Shown piece by piece: positions 15,633-24,197 of a DNA stretch of 64,000 nucleotides. The stretch spans positions 7,069,001-7,133,000 of the forward strand of contig NC_015510.1 of assembly GCF_000212735.1 (NCBI RefSeq), given 5' to 3'. Numbering within the stretch: position 1 is the first letter of the stretch; each line of letters begins with the position of its first letter. The position numbers and the translations under genes were made by a program. The notes beneath the pieces were generated by a model that was not told the origin of the DNA, made no database searches, and worked only from the letters and a program-made list of their open reading frames with translations. The stretch is from Haliscomenobacter hydrossis DSM 1100 (GTDB taxonomy: Bacteria; Bacteroidota; Bacteroidia; Chitinophagales; Saprospiraceae).

Positions 15633-17212
15633 TCTACGGAACCAGATCTAATGGAAACCAACATGGACTAGTACTAACGAAACCGATTGTTGTCAACAAA
15701 ATGCTTGACATGGTTGGATATGTTCCCTCACGAAATTTAAGTTCCGTAAGAATTGTAGAACCTGCGGCCGGAGACGGAGCATTTGCTATTCCAATTATCA
15801 CTCGCCTTTATGAATCTTCATTGAATTTTGGATTTGATTTTGAAAAAGCCCTTTTGAATGTTAGGCTATACGAGATTGATCCAACAATGGCAGCTGCACT
15901 AAAGTGTCGAATTCAGGAAAAACTTCAAGTTTTAACAACTTCTGTCCCTGAAACCCTAATAAAAATAGAGGATTTTTTGTTGTCGAATTTTTTACCATGC
16001 GATATTGTAATTGGTAATCCACCATACGTAAGACATGAAAAAATTCCTGATCAGCAAAAGTATCTATATCGTAAAAAATTTAGAACTTTTACCCATAGGA
16101 GTGATCTATTCATTGCTTTCTATGAGAAAGGCCTAAGGATGTTGGAAGACAATGGCATTTTATCCTTTATTTGTTCGAATAGATGGCTGAAGAATCAATA
16201 TGGTAAGAATCTTCGGGAATTTATTGGGAACCATTTTTCATTGGACGAAGTAATAGACCTAGAGCATACCTCTCCATTTGAGGAAGAGGTAATCGCTTAT
16301 CCGGCTATTACGACAATAAGAAAGGCTTTCCCTAAAAAAGAGACCAACTACTTCCGAATTACTGATTTGTGTGAATTAGAGCAATTTTCATCCAATTTGA
16401 CTCCAAATAGAACGCTAAATCTTCAGACATCTAATTGGTTTTCAACTAAAGATACTGGTCAGGCACATGAAAAACACCTTGATTCGATCGTTAACCAAGG
16501 TTTTATAATTGGCATTGGGGTCGCAACTGGCTCTGATAAAGTATTTATCAGAGAGGACTTTAAGGATTTTGTGGAAAATGAACTGCTTTTACCTATTCTA
16601 ACTTCAAAAGATCTCAAGGGGAATCAACTCAATTGGTCTGGAAATTATATTCTAAATCCTTTTACTGCAAAAGGCAGTTTGATTGATTTAGAACTCTACC
16701 CAAAGGCTAACGACTATTTTCAATCACAGAAAGAAATTCTTCTTCAACGCCATGTTTCAAAAAAGAATCCTAAGCATTGGTACAGAACGATAGATCGGAT
16801 CAGTGTTGATCTTGCAAAAAAAGAAAAGATCATTCTGCCAGATATTTCTGGTAATTCTCAGTTGTTCATTGATAGAGGAAATTTCTATCTTCATCATAAT
16901 CTGTACTTCATTACAGGTAAAAGTTATAAAGAACTTGTGCTATTGGCATCCATTTTAATGTCGGATTTTGTTAAAAAACAACTGTTAGAGTTGGGAAACA
17001 AAATGAACGGAGGGTATCCTCGATGGCAAAGTCAAAATCTTAAAAAATTAAGAATCCCAGTCATAAGTTCTATGCCGAAAATTGCTAGGGAAAAACTTTT
17101 TGATGCTTATCATCGAAGTGATATAGATGAAATAAATAATCTTATTAATCCTTTGAGAATAGCGGAGTTTAAATTTACCGTTGGTCAGGCTAAGCTATTT
17201 GAATCTTATTGA
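15629..17212 (+). CDS. Type II DNA adenine methyltransferase (PaeR7I/XhoI partner)
   Basis: The 527-residue protein is an N6-adenine methyltransferase. Motif I is VEPAAGDGAF (about residues 44-53) and catalytic motif IV is NPPYVRHE (about 129-136). The C-terminal half should hold the target recognition domain (SQNLKKLRIPVI near the end resembles the family). It would protect CTCGAG sites from the endonuclease encoded just upstream, with which it overlaps by 4 nt. The length fits PaeR7I-type methylases (about 530 residues). The stop codon lies inside the 3' end of the convergent gene that follows (7-nt overlap), marking the right edge of the AT-rich segment. Confidence 0.9.
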   Translation: MIYGTRSNGNQHGLVLTKPIVVNKMLDMVGYVPSRNLSSVRIVEPAAGDGAFAIPIITRLYESSLNFGFDFEKALLNVRLYEIDPTMAAALKCRIQEKLQVLTTSVPETLIKIEDFLLSNFLPCDIVIGNPPYVRHEKIPDQQKYLYRKKFRTFTHRSDLFIAFYEKGLRMLEDNGILSFICSNRWLKNQYGKNLREFIGNHFSLDEVIDLEHTSPFEEEVIAYPAITTIRKAFPKKETNYFRITDLCELEQFSSNLTPNRTLNLQTSNWFSTKDTGQAHEKHLDSIVNQGFIIGIGVATGSDKVFIREDFKDFVENELLLPILTSKDLKGNQLNWSGNYILNPFTAKGSLIDLELYPKANDYFQSQKEILLQRHVSKKNPKHWYRTIDRISVDLAKKEKIILPDISGNSQLFIDRGNFYLHHNLYFITGKSYKELVLLASILMSDFVKKQLLELGNKMNGGYPRWQSQNLKKLRIPVISSMPKIAREKLFDAYHRSDIDEINNLINPLRIAEFKFTVGQAKLFESY

Positions 17213-17751
17213 GCTATCATCTTCCAAGCCCGCCGAATCCCCTCACTTTCCCCCACATTTTTAATTGGAGACAAGCCAATACCCATCCTCAGCTTGTTGA
17301 TAAGCGCTGTATCTTCTGCGGATTCTAGCCCTGCTCTTACCATCAACATTGCCGTTTTCAGTGCTCCGGCCTTCACCCGTACCGTATGCAGCGCATAACG
17401 CGCCGGGTGAATGTGCACATACTTTTTCGGTTCATTTCCCTGGCGCAAAGTCCATGCCGATCCATCAGACACCGTGATACTTTGATAACCTTGCTTAGTG
17501 GCCAAATGGGCTAAAAAAGCAGGTTCTTCAAAAACGAGGCACTCTTGCAAATTTGTAACAATTTCTACTCCAAGTTCAGCCGGGCTAAGTGCGCCCAGAT
17601 AAACATCCATTTGCGCGGCACCAATGCGCAACAAGTCCTCGTAAAAAAGAGGATCAGGAGTAGTTTGGATAAAATGCTGGATGTACCTCAAGTGGTGCTT
17701 CAAGGGATGAAAAAGAACCGGAGCGGCAATGTTAAAGGTTAAATCCATCAT
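17206..17751 (-). CDS. Hypothetical protein (181 aa)
   Basis: This convergent gene encodes a 181-residue soluble protein with no signal peptide or membrane segment. I do not recognise the family. It contains a conserved-looking block, NKLRMGIGLSPIKN (about 150-163), and an HIHPARY segment (about 112-118). Its base composition resembles the core genome rather than the adjacent restriction-modification genes. Its 3' end overlaps the methyltransferase stop by 7 nt. The function is unknown. Confidence 0.65.
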   Translation of the reverse strand: MMDLTFNIAAPVLFHPLKHHLRYIQHFIQTTPDPLFYEDLLRIGAAQMDVYLGALSPAELGVEIVTNLQECLVFEEPAFLAHLATKQGYQSITVSDGSAWTLRQGNEPKKYVHIHPARYALHTVRVKAGALKTAMLMVRAGLESAEDTALINKLRMGIGLSPIKNVGESEGIRRAWKMIAQ

Positions 17752-18042
17752 AGTTGTACAAGCAAATAAGCCTCAAAAATTACCAACCAAACAAAGCAAC
17801 CCTTCCCAAAGGTTCCTGCAACAAGCTTGCAAATAAAGGCAACAAGCCCCTAACCCTTTCCCATTTCCAAAGATAATTATGCCCAAGTTGGGGCGCTGTC
17901 ATAAATCCCCCCTGTTTTTGAACAATTTTCCCCCTAATATTCTGCTGCTGAGATCGGATTTTTGAGATCGTTGTTTGGCGTAGTCAAGGCTTGGTGGAAT
18001 TGAGTGTTTTTATCTGGCCGCTACCCTTAACGCTTTTACAAA
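17752..18042. other. Spacer upstream of the SusC gene
   Basis: About 290 nt between divergent genes. It should hold the promoter of the SusC/SusD operon, but I see no good TTTG/TAnnTTTG pair. The direct repeat GAGATCG (two copies, 14 bp apart, near 17950-17971) is the only regular pattern and may be chance. Confidence 0.4.
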
Positions 18043-21000
18043 ATGCAAACTCACTCACTTATGAAGTTCTCTACATCTTTTCCAAGTATGATGAGGTGGA
18101 TGATGATTCCAGTAGGAATACTCTTCGCCACGCTATTGAGTGCTCAGATGCGGACCATCACCGGACGAATCAGCTCGTCGGACGGAGAAGCCCTGATTGG
18201 CGCAACCGTTCAGGTGCAGTCCACTACAGTCCGCGGTGCGGTCACTGATGCGAATGGAAACTATTCCATTCAAGCAGCCACCGGTGAAACCCTGGTGTTT
18301 GCTTACCTGGGCCTTGCTTCCAAAACCCTGCAAATAGGGAACGAAACTGTTGTAAACATGGAATTGGAACCCGACGCTACCTTGTTGGAAGAAACGGTGG
18401 TGGTGGGTTATGGTACCGCCAGAAAAAGCGACCTGACTGGTGCGGTTGGCTCAGTTACGGGCGAACAAATCAAAAGTTCGGTGTTCACCAACTTTGACCA
18501 GGCCTTGCAAGGTCGGATTGCGGGGGTACAAGTAACCCAAAACTCGGGTGCACCGGGTGGCGCTGCCTCCATCCGCATTCGAGGAGCCAACTCCATTACG
18601 GGTTCCAGTGAACCACTTTATGTCATCGACGGAATTCCTTTCCAGGGTGATGGTTCGGGGGTATCGGGTTTTGACTGGGCGGGCGGGGCCAATGGCCAAA
18701 ACCGCGTCAACCCGCTGGCGGCCATCAACCCCAACGACATCGTGAGCATTGAAGTACTAAAAGATGCGTCTGCTTCGGCGATCTACGGCGCTCGTGCGGC
18801 CAACGGCGTGATCCTCGTAACCACCCGGCGCGGCAAAAAGGGCGAATCAAAAGTATCGTACAACACTTTTTACGCCGAACAAACCCTGCCACGGCGCATC
18901 GAAATGATGAACCTGCCTCAGTTTGCCGATTATCAGGCCCAAGTTACCGCCGATTTGGGTTTACAATTGAACCAGCGCTACCTGGATCCCAGCCTTTTGG
19001 GCAATGGTACCGATTGGCAGGATGAAGTTTTCCGCAACGCGGGCATGAACAGCCACCAGCTTTCAGTCAGTGGGGGCACCGACAAAACCACGTATGCCAT
19101 CTCTGGTGGCCTTTTCCAACAAGACGGGATCATCATTGGTTCGGATTTTAACCGTTATACCACCCGCATAAACTTAGACAATCAAGTAAAAAGTTGGCTC
19201 AAAATTGGCGGTAGCTTTGCTTACGCCAATACCAACGAAAAAATCACCCTCAACGACGGGGGCGACGGCGTAATCATTCAAGCCCTGGTGATGGCACCCG
19301 ATGTACCTGTGAAGGACATCAATGGGGAATACGCCGGTCCAGAGGCACAAGCCGGAGCGTCGTCTTACAACCCGGTTGCCGCGGCTTTGCAGCGCAACAA
19401 TACCCTGCAGCGCCAACGCATCATGGCCAACGTGTACGGAGATTTGACCTTGATGAAAGGCCTGACCTTCCGCTCAGAACTCAGTTTTGACGACAACAAC
19501 TCTTTGAACAAAGCCTTCCAGCCAACTTACAAGTGGGGAGTACTGATCAACCGTGAAAACCAGTTGCGTCAGCGGGAGGAGAGCAGCTTCTTTTGGATTT
19601 TGAAAAACTACCTTACTTATAATGTGACGGTAGGCCAAAAGCACAAGATAACCGCCATGCTGGGGCAGGAAGCCCAAAAGTCCAACTGGGAAGGCTCCGT
19701 AGTGACCAAGAAGAACTTTTCTTCCAACGACATTCAAGTGTTGAGTGAGGGAGATGACGTCACCTCCCGTACCTCAGGATGGAAAGACGGGGCTGCCATT
19801 GAGTCCTACTTTGGCCGCTTCAACTACAATTTGAGCGAACGTTACCTCTTTACCTTCACCATGCGTGCCGACGGTTCCTCCAAATTTGGTCCCGAAAACC
19901 GCTGGGGTTACTTCCCTTCGGGCTCATTTGCCTGGAGATTGGGCGAAGAAGACTTCATGAAAAGTTTGAATACCGACGTGAAACTGCGCATTGGTTATGG
20001 CGAAGTGGGCAACCAGGCCATCGGCAACTACCTCTTTGGTTCGGCATTACAAACCATCAATACCCCTTTTGGCACTGCTTACCGCCTGCAACAAATTGCC
20101 AACCCCAAACTGAAGTGGGAAGCTACTCAGCAGTGGAACGTCGGGGTTGACCTTTCTTTGCTCAAAGGTCGGGTTGATATGACCATCGATTTGTACCAAA
20201 AGCGCACCAACGACATGTTGCTGCAACTCTCTGTACCTAGCTACCTGGGTGGTTCGGGTTACAACGACATCCGCGCTCCGTTCGCCAACGTAGGGCAAAT
20301 GGAAAACAAGGGGATCGACCTGTCTTTGAATTCCCGCAACATTAAAAACGACAATTTCAGCTGGAATACCGACTTTACCCTCTCCCTGAACCGCAACAAA
20401 GTGGTCGCACTGGACGATGACGCCCGCGTTTATTGGAGGAACCTTTACTGGTACAGCGAATTCCAAACCGCTACCCGTACGGGAGTAGGTTTGCCATTGG
20501 GCCAGTTTTATGGGTATGTGACCGATGGGTTGTTTAGCAGCCAGGAAGACATTTTGGCCCACGCGGTACAAATTGCTGATCCGGCCAACGAAGGCAAAAA
20601 CCTAGTGGACAAAAGAACGGGCGTGTGGATTGGCGACATCCGCTTCAAAGACCTGAACGGTGACGGCGTAATCAACACCAACGACCAAACCATCATCGGC
20701 AACCCCAACCCGGATTTCACCATTGGTTTGAACAACACCTTTAGCTACAAAAATTTCGACCTGACCCTTTATTTGACGGGATCATACGGCGCGGAAATTC
20801 TGAACTACTCGCGGGTACAAATTGAAGGCCAAACCACCATTTTTGGCAACCAGGCTCGCACGGTAGACAACCGCGTACGTTACGGACTTAAAAATCCAGC
20901 AGGTTCTGATCTCGATCCCGCCAACGTTATTCTGGCCAATCCAGGTGCGGCATTGCCCCGGCCTACCACGACCGACAACAACCGGAACACCCGCATGTCG

Positions 21001-21264
21001 GATCGTTTCATCGAAGATGGTTCGTATACCCGCATCCAGAACATCCGCCTGGGCTATACTTTCCCCACGCAGATGCTGCAAAAATTCCGCGTCCAGAAAT
21101 TGAGATTGTACGTCAACGCCCAGAACGTGTACACGATCACGAACTATTCCGGTTATGATCCAGAAATTGGTGCTTTCAACCAGGATCCGCTGCTGCAAAA
21201 CGTCGACATGGGCCGTTATCCAACCCCTCGGGTGATCACTTTTGGATTGGATGTTGATTTCTGA
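18043..21264 (+). CDS. SusC/RagA-family TonB-linked outer membrane protein
   Basis: The 1073-residue protein is the TonB-dependent channel of a SusCD-type nutrient importer. After a signal peptide (about residues 1-34, ending in LLSAQ) comes a carboxypeptidase-regulatory-like domain (about 37-115), the SusC signature with ETVVVGYGTARKSDLTGAVG, a plug domain (GRIAGVQVTQNSGAPGG, LYVIDGIPF, KDASASAIYGARAANGVI) and a 22-strand barrel to the C-terminus (RYPTPRVITFGLDVDF). It is followed by the SusD partner at 45 nt and by two glycan-binding lipoproteins on the same strand, forming a four-gene operon. No SusR, HTCS, ECF sigma or anti-sigma gene is next to it. The substrate cannot be read from sequence; the binding-protein type suggests a polysaccharide. 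Confidence 0.95.
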   Translation: MQTHSLMKFSTSFPSMMRWMMIPVGILFATLLSAQMRTITGRISSSDGEALIGATVQVQSTTVRGAVTDANGNYSIQAATGETLVFAYLGLASKTLQIGNETVVNMELEPDATLLEETVVVGYGTARKSDLTGAVGSVTGEQIKSSVFTNFDQALQGRIAGVQVTQNSGAPGGAASIRIRGANSITGSSEPLYVIDGIPFQGDGSGVSGFDWAGGANGQNRVNPLAAINPNDIVSIEVLKDASASAIYGARAANGVILVTTRRGKKGESKVSYNTFYAEQTLPRRIEMMNLPQFADYQAQVTADLGLQLNQRYLDPSLLGNGTDWQDEVFRNAGMNSHQLSVSGGTDKTTYAISGGLFQQDGIIIGSDFNRYTTRINLDNQVKSWLKIGGSFAYANTNEKITLNDGGDGVIIQALVMAPDVPVKDINGEYAGPEAQAGASSYNPVAAALQRNNTLQRQRIMANVYGDLTLMKGLTFRSELSFDDNNSLNKAFQPTYKWGVLINRENQLRQREESSFFWILKNYLTYNVTVGQKHKITAMLGQEAQKSNWEGSVVTKKNFSSNDIQVLSEGDDVTSRTSGWKDGAAIESYFGRFNYNLSERYLFTFTMRADGSSKFGPENRWGYFPSGSFAWRLGEEDFMKSLNTDVKLRIGYGEVGNQAIGNYLFGSALQTINTPFGTAYRLQQIANPKLKWEATQQWNVGVDLSLLKGRVDMTIDLYQKRTNDMLLQLSVPSYLGGSGYNDIRAPFANVGQMENKGIDLSLNSRNIKNDNFSWNTDFTLSLNRNKVVALDDDARVYWRNLYWYSEFQTATRTGVGLPLGQFYGYVTDGLFSSQEDILAHAVQIADPANEGKNLVDKRTGVWIGDIRFKDLNGDGVINTNDQTIIGNPNPDFTIGLNNTFSYKNFDLTLYLTGSYGAEILNYSRVQIEGQTTIFGNQARTVDNRVRYGLKNPAGSDLDPANVILANPGAALPRPTTTDNNRNTRMSDRFIEDGSYTRIQNIRLGYTFPTQMLQKFRVQKLRLYVNAQNVYTITNYSGYDPEIGAFNQDPLLQNVDMGRYPTPRVITFGLDVDF

Positions 21265-21309
21265 TGCTTTGCATTAACACGAAATCAGCAACCTAAAAAC
21301 AACATCAAC

Positions 21310-22968
21310 ATGAAACATCATTTCAAATACATCATCTCCTTTTGGGCAGTACTTTTGGTCAGTTCTTGTGGCAAAGAATTCCTGGACATCTCGCCAGTAG
21401 ACCGGTTGACTGCTGATAATTTTTACCGCACCGAAACTGAGATCAAAGCATCTACGGCTTCATTGTACGGTTTCCCCTGGTTTGATTTTAACGACAAGTT
21501 TTTCTGGTGTGCGGGCGACGAAATGTCGGGCAACATCTACCATACCTGGGACCAGGAAGGGCAGTTTTTCTACTTTTCCTTCACCGAAGGTAATGCGCAC
21601 ATTTCTTCCGGATGGAGAGGTTTGTTCCGCGTGATTTCTTACGCCAACTCCATCATCAACGACATGCCACCAGCAGCGGCGGGCAAAGTGAGTGACGTGG
21701 TGATCAATCGCGCACTGGGTGAAGCGCGTTTCATGCGGGGAACGGCTTATTACATGTTGGCCGAATTTTGGGGTGATGTGCCGATCGTAGAAAACTCTAC
21801 CGAACTGGTATCGGCCAATAACCTGATTTTGCCCAAAAACACCCGCACAAGTGTGTATGAATTGGTACGCCGGGACTTGACATTTGCTGCCGAAAACCTG
21901 CCCACCTCGGACAACCCGGGGCGGGTAACCCAGTGGTCGGCCAAAGGCATGTTGGCCAAATTGTACTTGACCATGGCGCAAAATTTGAGCGATGGTAAGT
22001 CGGCGGAAAACTTTGGCAAAGCCAAAGCATTGGCTGCCGAAGTCATCGAAACCAGTGGCCTTTCTTTGCTGCCGAACTACGCAGACTTGTTCAAAATTGA
22101 AAACAACAACAATCAGGAGTCGCTTTTTGCCATGCAGTGGATGGAAGGATCTTATGGCATTGGCAACAGCCGTCAGGCCAACTGGGCACGCAGCTCGGTC
22201 ATTACGGGCAACAGCGAAGCCTGGGGAGGTGGAAAAGGGGTTACCTATGATTTCATCCAGGATGTAGAGCCCGGAGACAAACGCCAGCCTTCGATTTACA
22301 TGAAGCCCGGCGACCATTATCCCGACATCAACAAAACCAGTGGAGGCTACACCTTCCTACTGGTCAACCGTGACCCCAACGATCCGAACATCACCCTGGA
22401 AAATGCTCCGCCCGTACTCAATAGTTTGAAAAAATACATCGTGGGTAGTGCCGAAGACAACGCTGGAAAAGTATCTACCGGGCAAGCCGTCGCCTTGAAC
22501 CAGTACATTATGCGTCTGGCGGATGTGTACCTGGTTTATGCGGAGGCAACCCTTGGGGCTGCACCTTCCACTGCCGATGCCAAAGCCTTGCAATACTTCA
22601 ACGCCATCCGTACCCGCGCTGGCTTACCTACTAAAAACAGCATCACTTTTGCCGATATTTTGAAAGAACGCCGGATCGAGTTTGGCCTGGAGAGCATTAG
22701 CTGGTTTGACGTCAAACGGTTTTATTACCGCGACCCACAAGCCGCTTTGGCCTATTTGAGTGCGCAGGAGAAAGAGTACACTTACTTCCGCATCAATACG
22801 CCCAACGCTCCGGATGAAAATACCCCTGCTGGGTATCAATTGAATCCACCAGCCAGTCTGGTCAAGGTAGATGCCTCCAAGATGTTTTTGCCGATTCCCG
22901 CTGCCGAAGTGGTCGCCAACGCCCAATTGGCACCGGGTGCCCCGGCCGTAGAGTATCAGTTTAAGTAG
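21310..22968 (+). CDS. SusD/RagB-family nutrient-binding lipoprotein
   Basis: The 552-residue lipoprotein (lipobox VSSCGKEFLD, Cys at about 21) is the SusD lid of the SusC channel, exposed on the cell surface. SusD landmarks are the N-terminal FLDISPVDRLTADNFY, a TPR-like core, the mid-protein segment MRGTAYYMLAEFWGDVPIV, and the C-terminal KERRIEFGLESISWFDVKRF followed by FLPIPAAEV. It binds the oligomeric substrate and opens or closes the SusC barrel. It sits between SusC and two surface glycan-binding proteins. Confidence 0.95.
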   Translation: MKHHFKYIISFWAVLLVSSCGKEFLDISPVDRLTADNFYRTETEIKASTASLYGFPWFDFNDKFFWCAGDEMSGNIYHTWDQEGQFFYFSFTEGNAHISSGWRGLFRVISYANSIINDMPPAAAGKVSDVVINRALGEARFMRGTAYYMLAEFWGDVPIVENSTELVSANNLILPKNTRTSVYELVRRDLTFAAENLPTSDNPGRVTQWSAKGMLAKLYLTMAQNLSDGKSAENFGKAKALAAEVIETSGLSLLPNYADLFKIENNNNQESLFAMQWMEGSYGIGNSRQANWARSSVITGNSEAWGGGKGVTYDFIQDVEPGDKRQPSIYMKPGDHYPDINKTSGGYTFLLVNRDPNDPNITLENAPPVLNSLKKYIVGSAEDNAGKVSTGQAVALNQYIMRLADVYLVYAEATLGAAPSTADAKALQYFNAIRTRAGLPTKNSITFADILKERRIEFGLESISWFDVKRFYYRDPQAALAYLSAQEKEYTYFRINTPNAPDENTPAGYQLNPPASLVKVDASKMFLPIPAAEVVANAQLAPGAPAVEYQFK

Positions 22969-22995
22969 CATTGTTAAACGATCAAAACAGACAAC

Positions 22996-24186
22996 ATGAA
23001 ATCCTTTTTTTCATATACTGCCTTATTTATGGTCTTGGCGCTCAGCATTTTTTCCTGTAAAAAGGACGACAATGATGCTGCCAGCACCGGCACTCCGGTG
23101 GTCAAGTACATCCGGATTACCGACCCCCGAGCTGGGGATTCACTGGTAGTTGGCGCCTTCATGGGCGGCTTGATTGCCATTGTAGGTGAAAACCTGCAAA
23201 ATACCCGCGAGCTTTGGTTCAACGACCAAAAAGCCAACTTGAGCCCAACCTACATCACCAACAAAACCATTTTGGTGAATGTACCCAGCACCGTGCCTAG
23301 CATCGTGACCAATAAAATGCGTTTCGTGTTTGCCGATGGCAGCGAATTGCTGCACGATTTTTCGGTGAACGTCCCCGCACCTACCCTTACCGGGATCAAG
23401 TGTGAATACGTACCGGCTGGAGGCATTGTGGAACTGGTCGGAGACTTTTTCTTTGAGCCGAAGGTGTTCTTTACCGATAATGTAGCGGCAGAACTGGTTT
23501 CCATTACGAAAACCAAACTGGAGGTAAGAGTACCCGCAGGTGCCAAGCCTGGTCCGATCACCATACAAACCAATTTCGGTAAGGTAAAATCACGCTTTTT
23601 CTTCCGCGACAACCGCAACATCATCCTGGATTACGATAGCAAACTACACGAAACCTGGACTGCTCCGGTTACAGCAGCTTCTGCTGATCCACTCGTTACG
23701 GGTTGTGATGGCAGTTACGCCATGTTCAAACACAAAGCCAATGGTGCCTGGCAATGGACCAACGAACTGACCATGCAATACTGGGCAACCCGTGGACGTG
23801 GACGGGTTCCGGTCGCCACTGGCTCCATCAACGATTTGACCCTCAAGTTTGAATGCAATGTACCGATCGAATGGAAGGATGTACGGATGGAAATGTTCTT
23901 TGGCCCCTATGCCGATGATCATGGCCGTGATGCTGCTGGTACGGCAATTGCGCGCTGGAAACCCTGGAAAGAGGGACCTTTCAAAACCAATGGCTGGGTG
24001 ACCATTTCAATTCCATTGACCGAGTTCAAATACGGCAAGGATGATTCAGATACCGATGAAATTGGTACCCGCAAAATCGAGAACCTGTCCAATTTGACGA
24101 ATGTGGTATTTATGCTCTTTGGGCCAGCCAACGGTGCCAATCCTGTGCAAATTGCCATTGACAACATTCGCATCGTTCAAAATTAA
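22996..24186 (+). CDS. IPT/TIG surface glycan-binding lipoprotein (SGBP-B-like)
   Basis: The 396-residue lipoprotein (Cys in LSIFSCKKDD, about 21) has two IPT/TIG immunoglobulin-like domains (about 40-205) and a C-terminal beta-sandwich (about 215-396). That domain resembles the C-terminal ligand-binding domain of the Bacteroides xyloglucan surface protein SGBP-B, with IARWKPWKEGPFKTNGWVTI and a final IAIDNIRIVQ. Such proteins present polysaccharide to SusCD. It lies 28 nt after susD and 12 nt before a longer paralogue with the same C-terminal domain, clearly one operon. The resemblance to xyloglucan binders does not prove the ligand. Confidence 0.85.
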   Translation: MKSFFSYTALFMVLALSIFSCKKDDNDAASTGTPVVKYIRITDPRAGDSLVVGAFMGGLIAIVGENLQNTRELWFNDQKANLSPTYITNKTILVNVPSTVPSIVTNKMRFVFADGSELLHDFSVNVPAPTLTGIKCEYVPAGGIVELVGDFFFEPKVFFTDNVAAELVSITKTKLEVRVPAGAKPGPITIQTNFGKVKSRFFFRDNRNIILDYDSKLHETWTAPVTAASADPLVTGCDGSYAMFKHKANGAWQWTNELTMQYWATRGRGRVPVATGSINDLTLKFECNVPIEWKDVRMEMFFGPYADDHGRDAAGTAIARWKPWKEGPFKTNGWVTISIPLTEFKYGKDDSDTDEIGTRKIENLSNLTNVVFMLFGPANGANPVQIAIDNIRIVQN

Positions 24187-24197
24187 AAGTAGACGTC

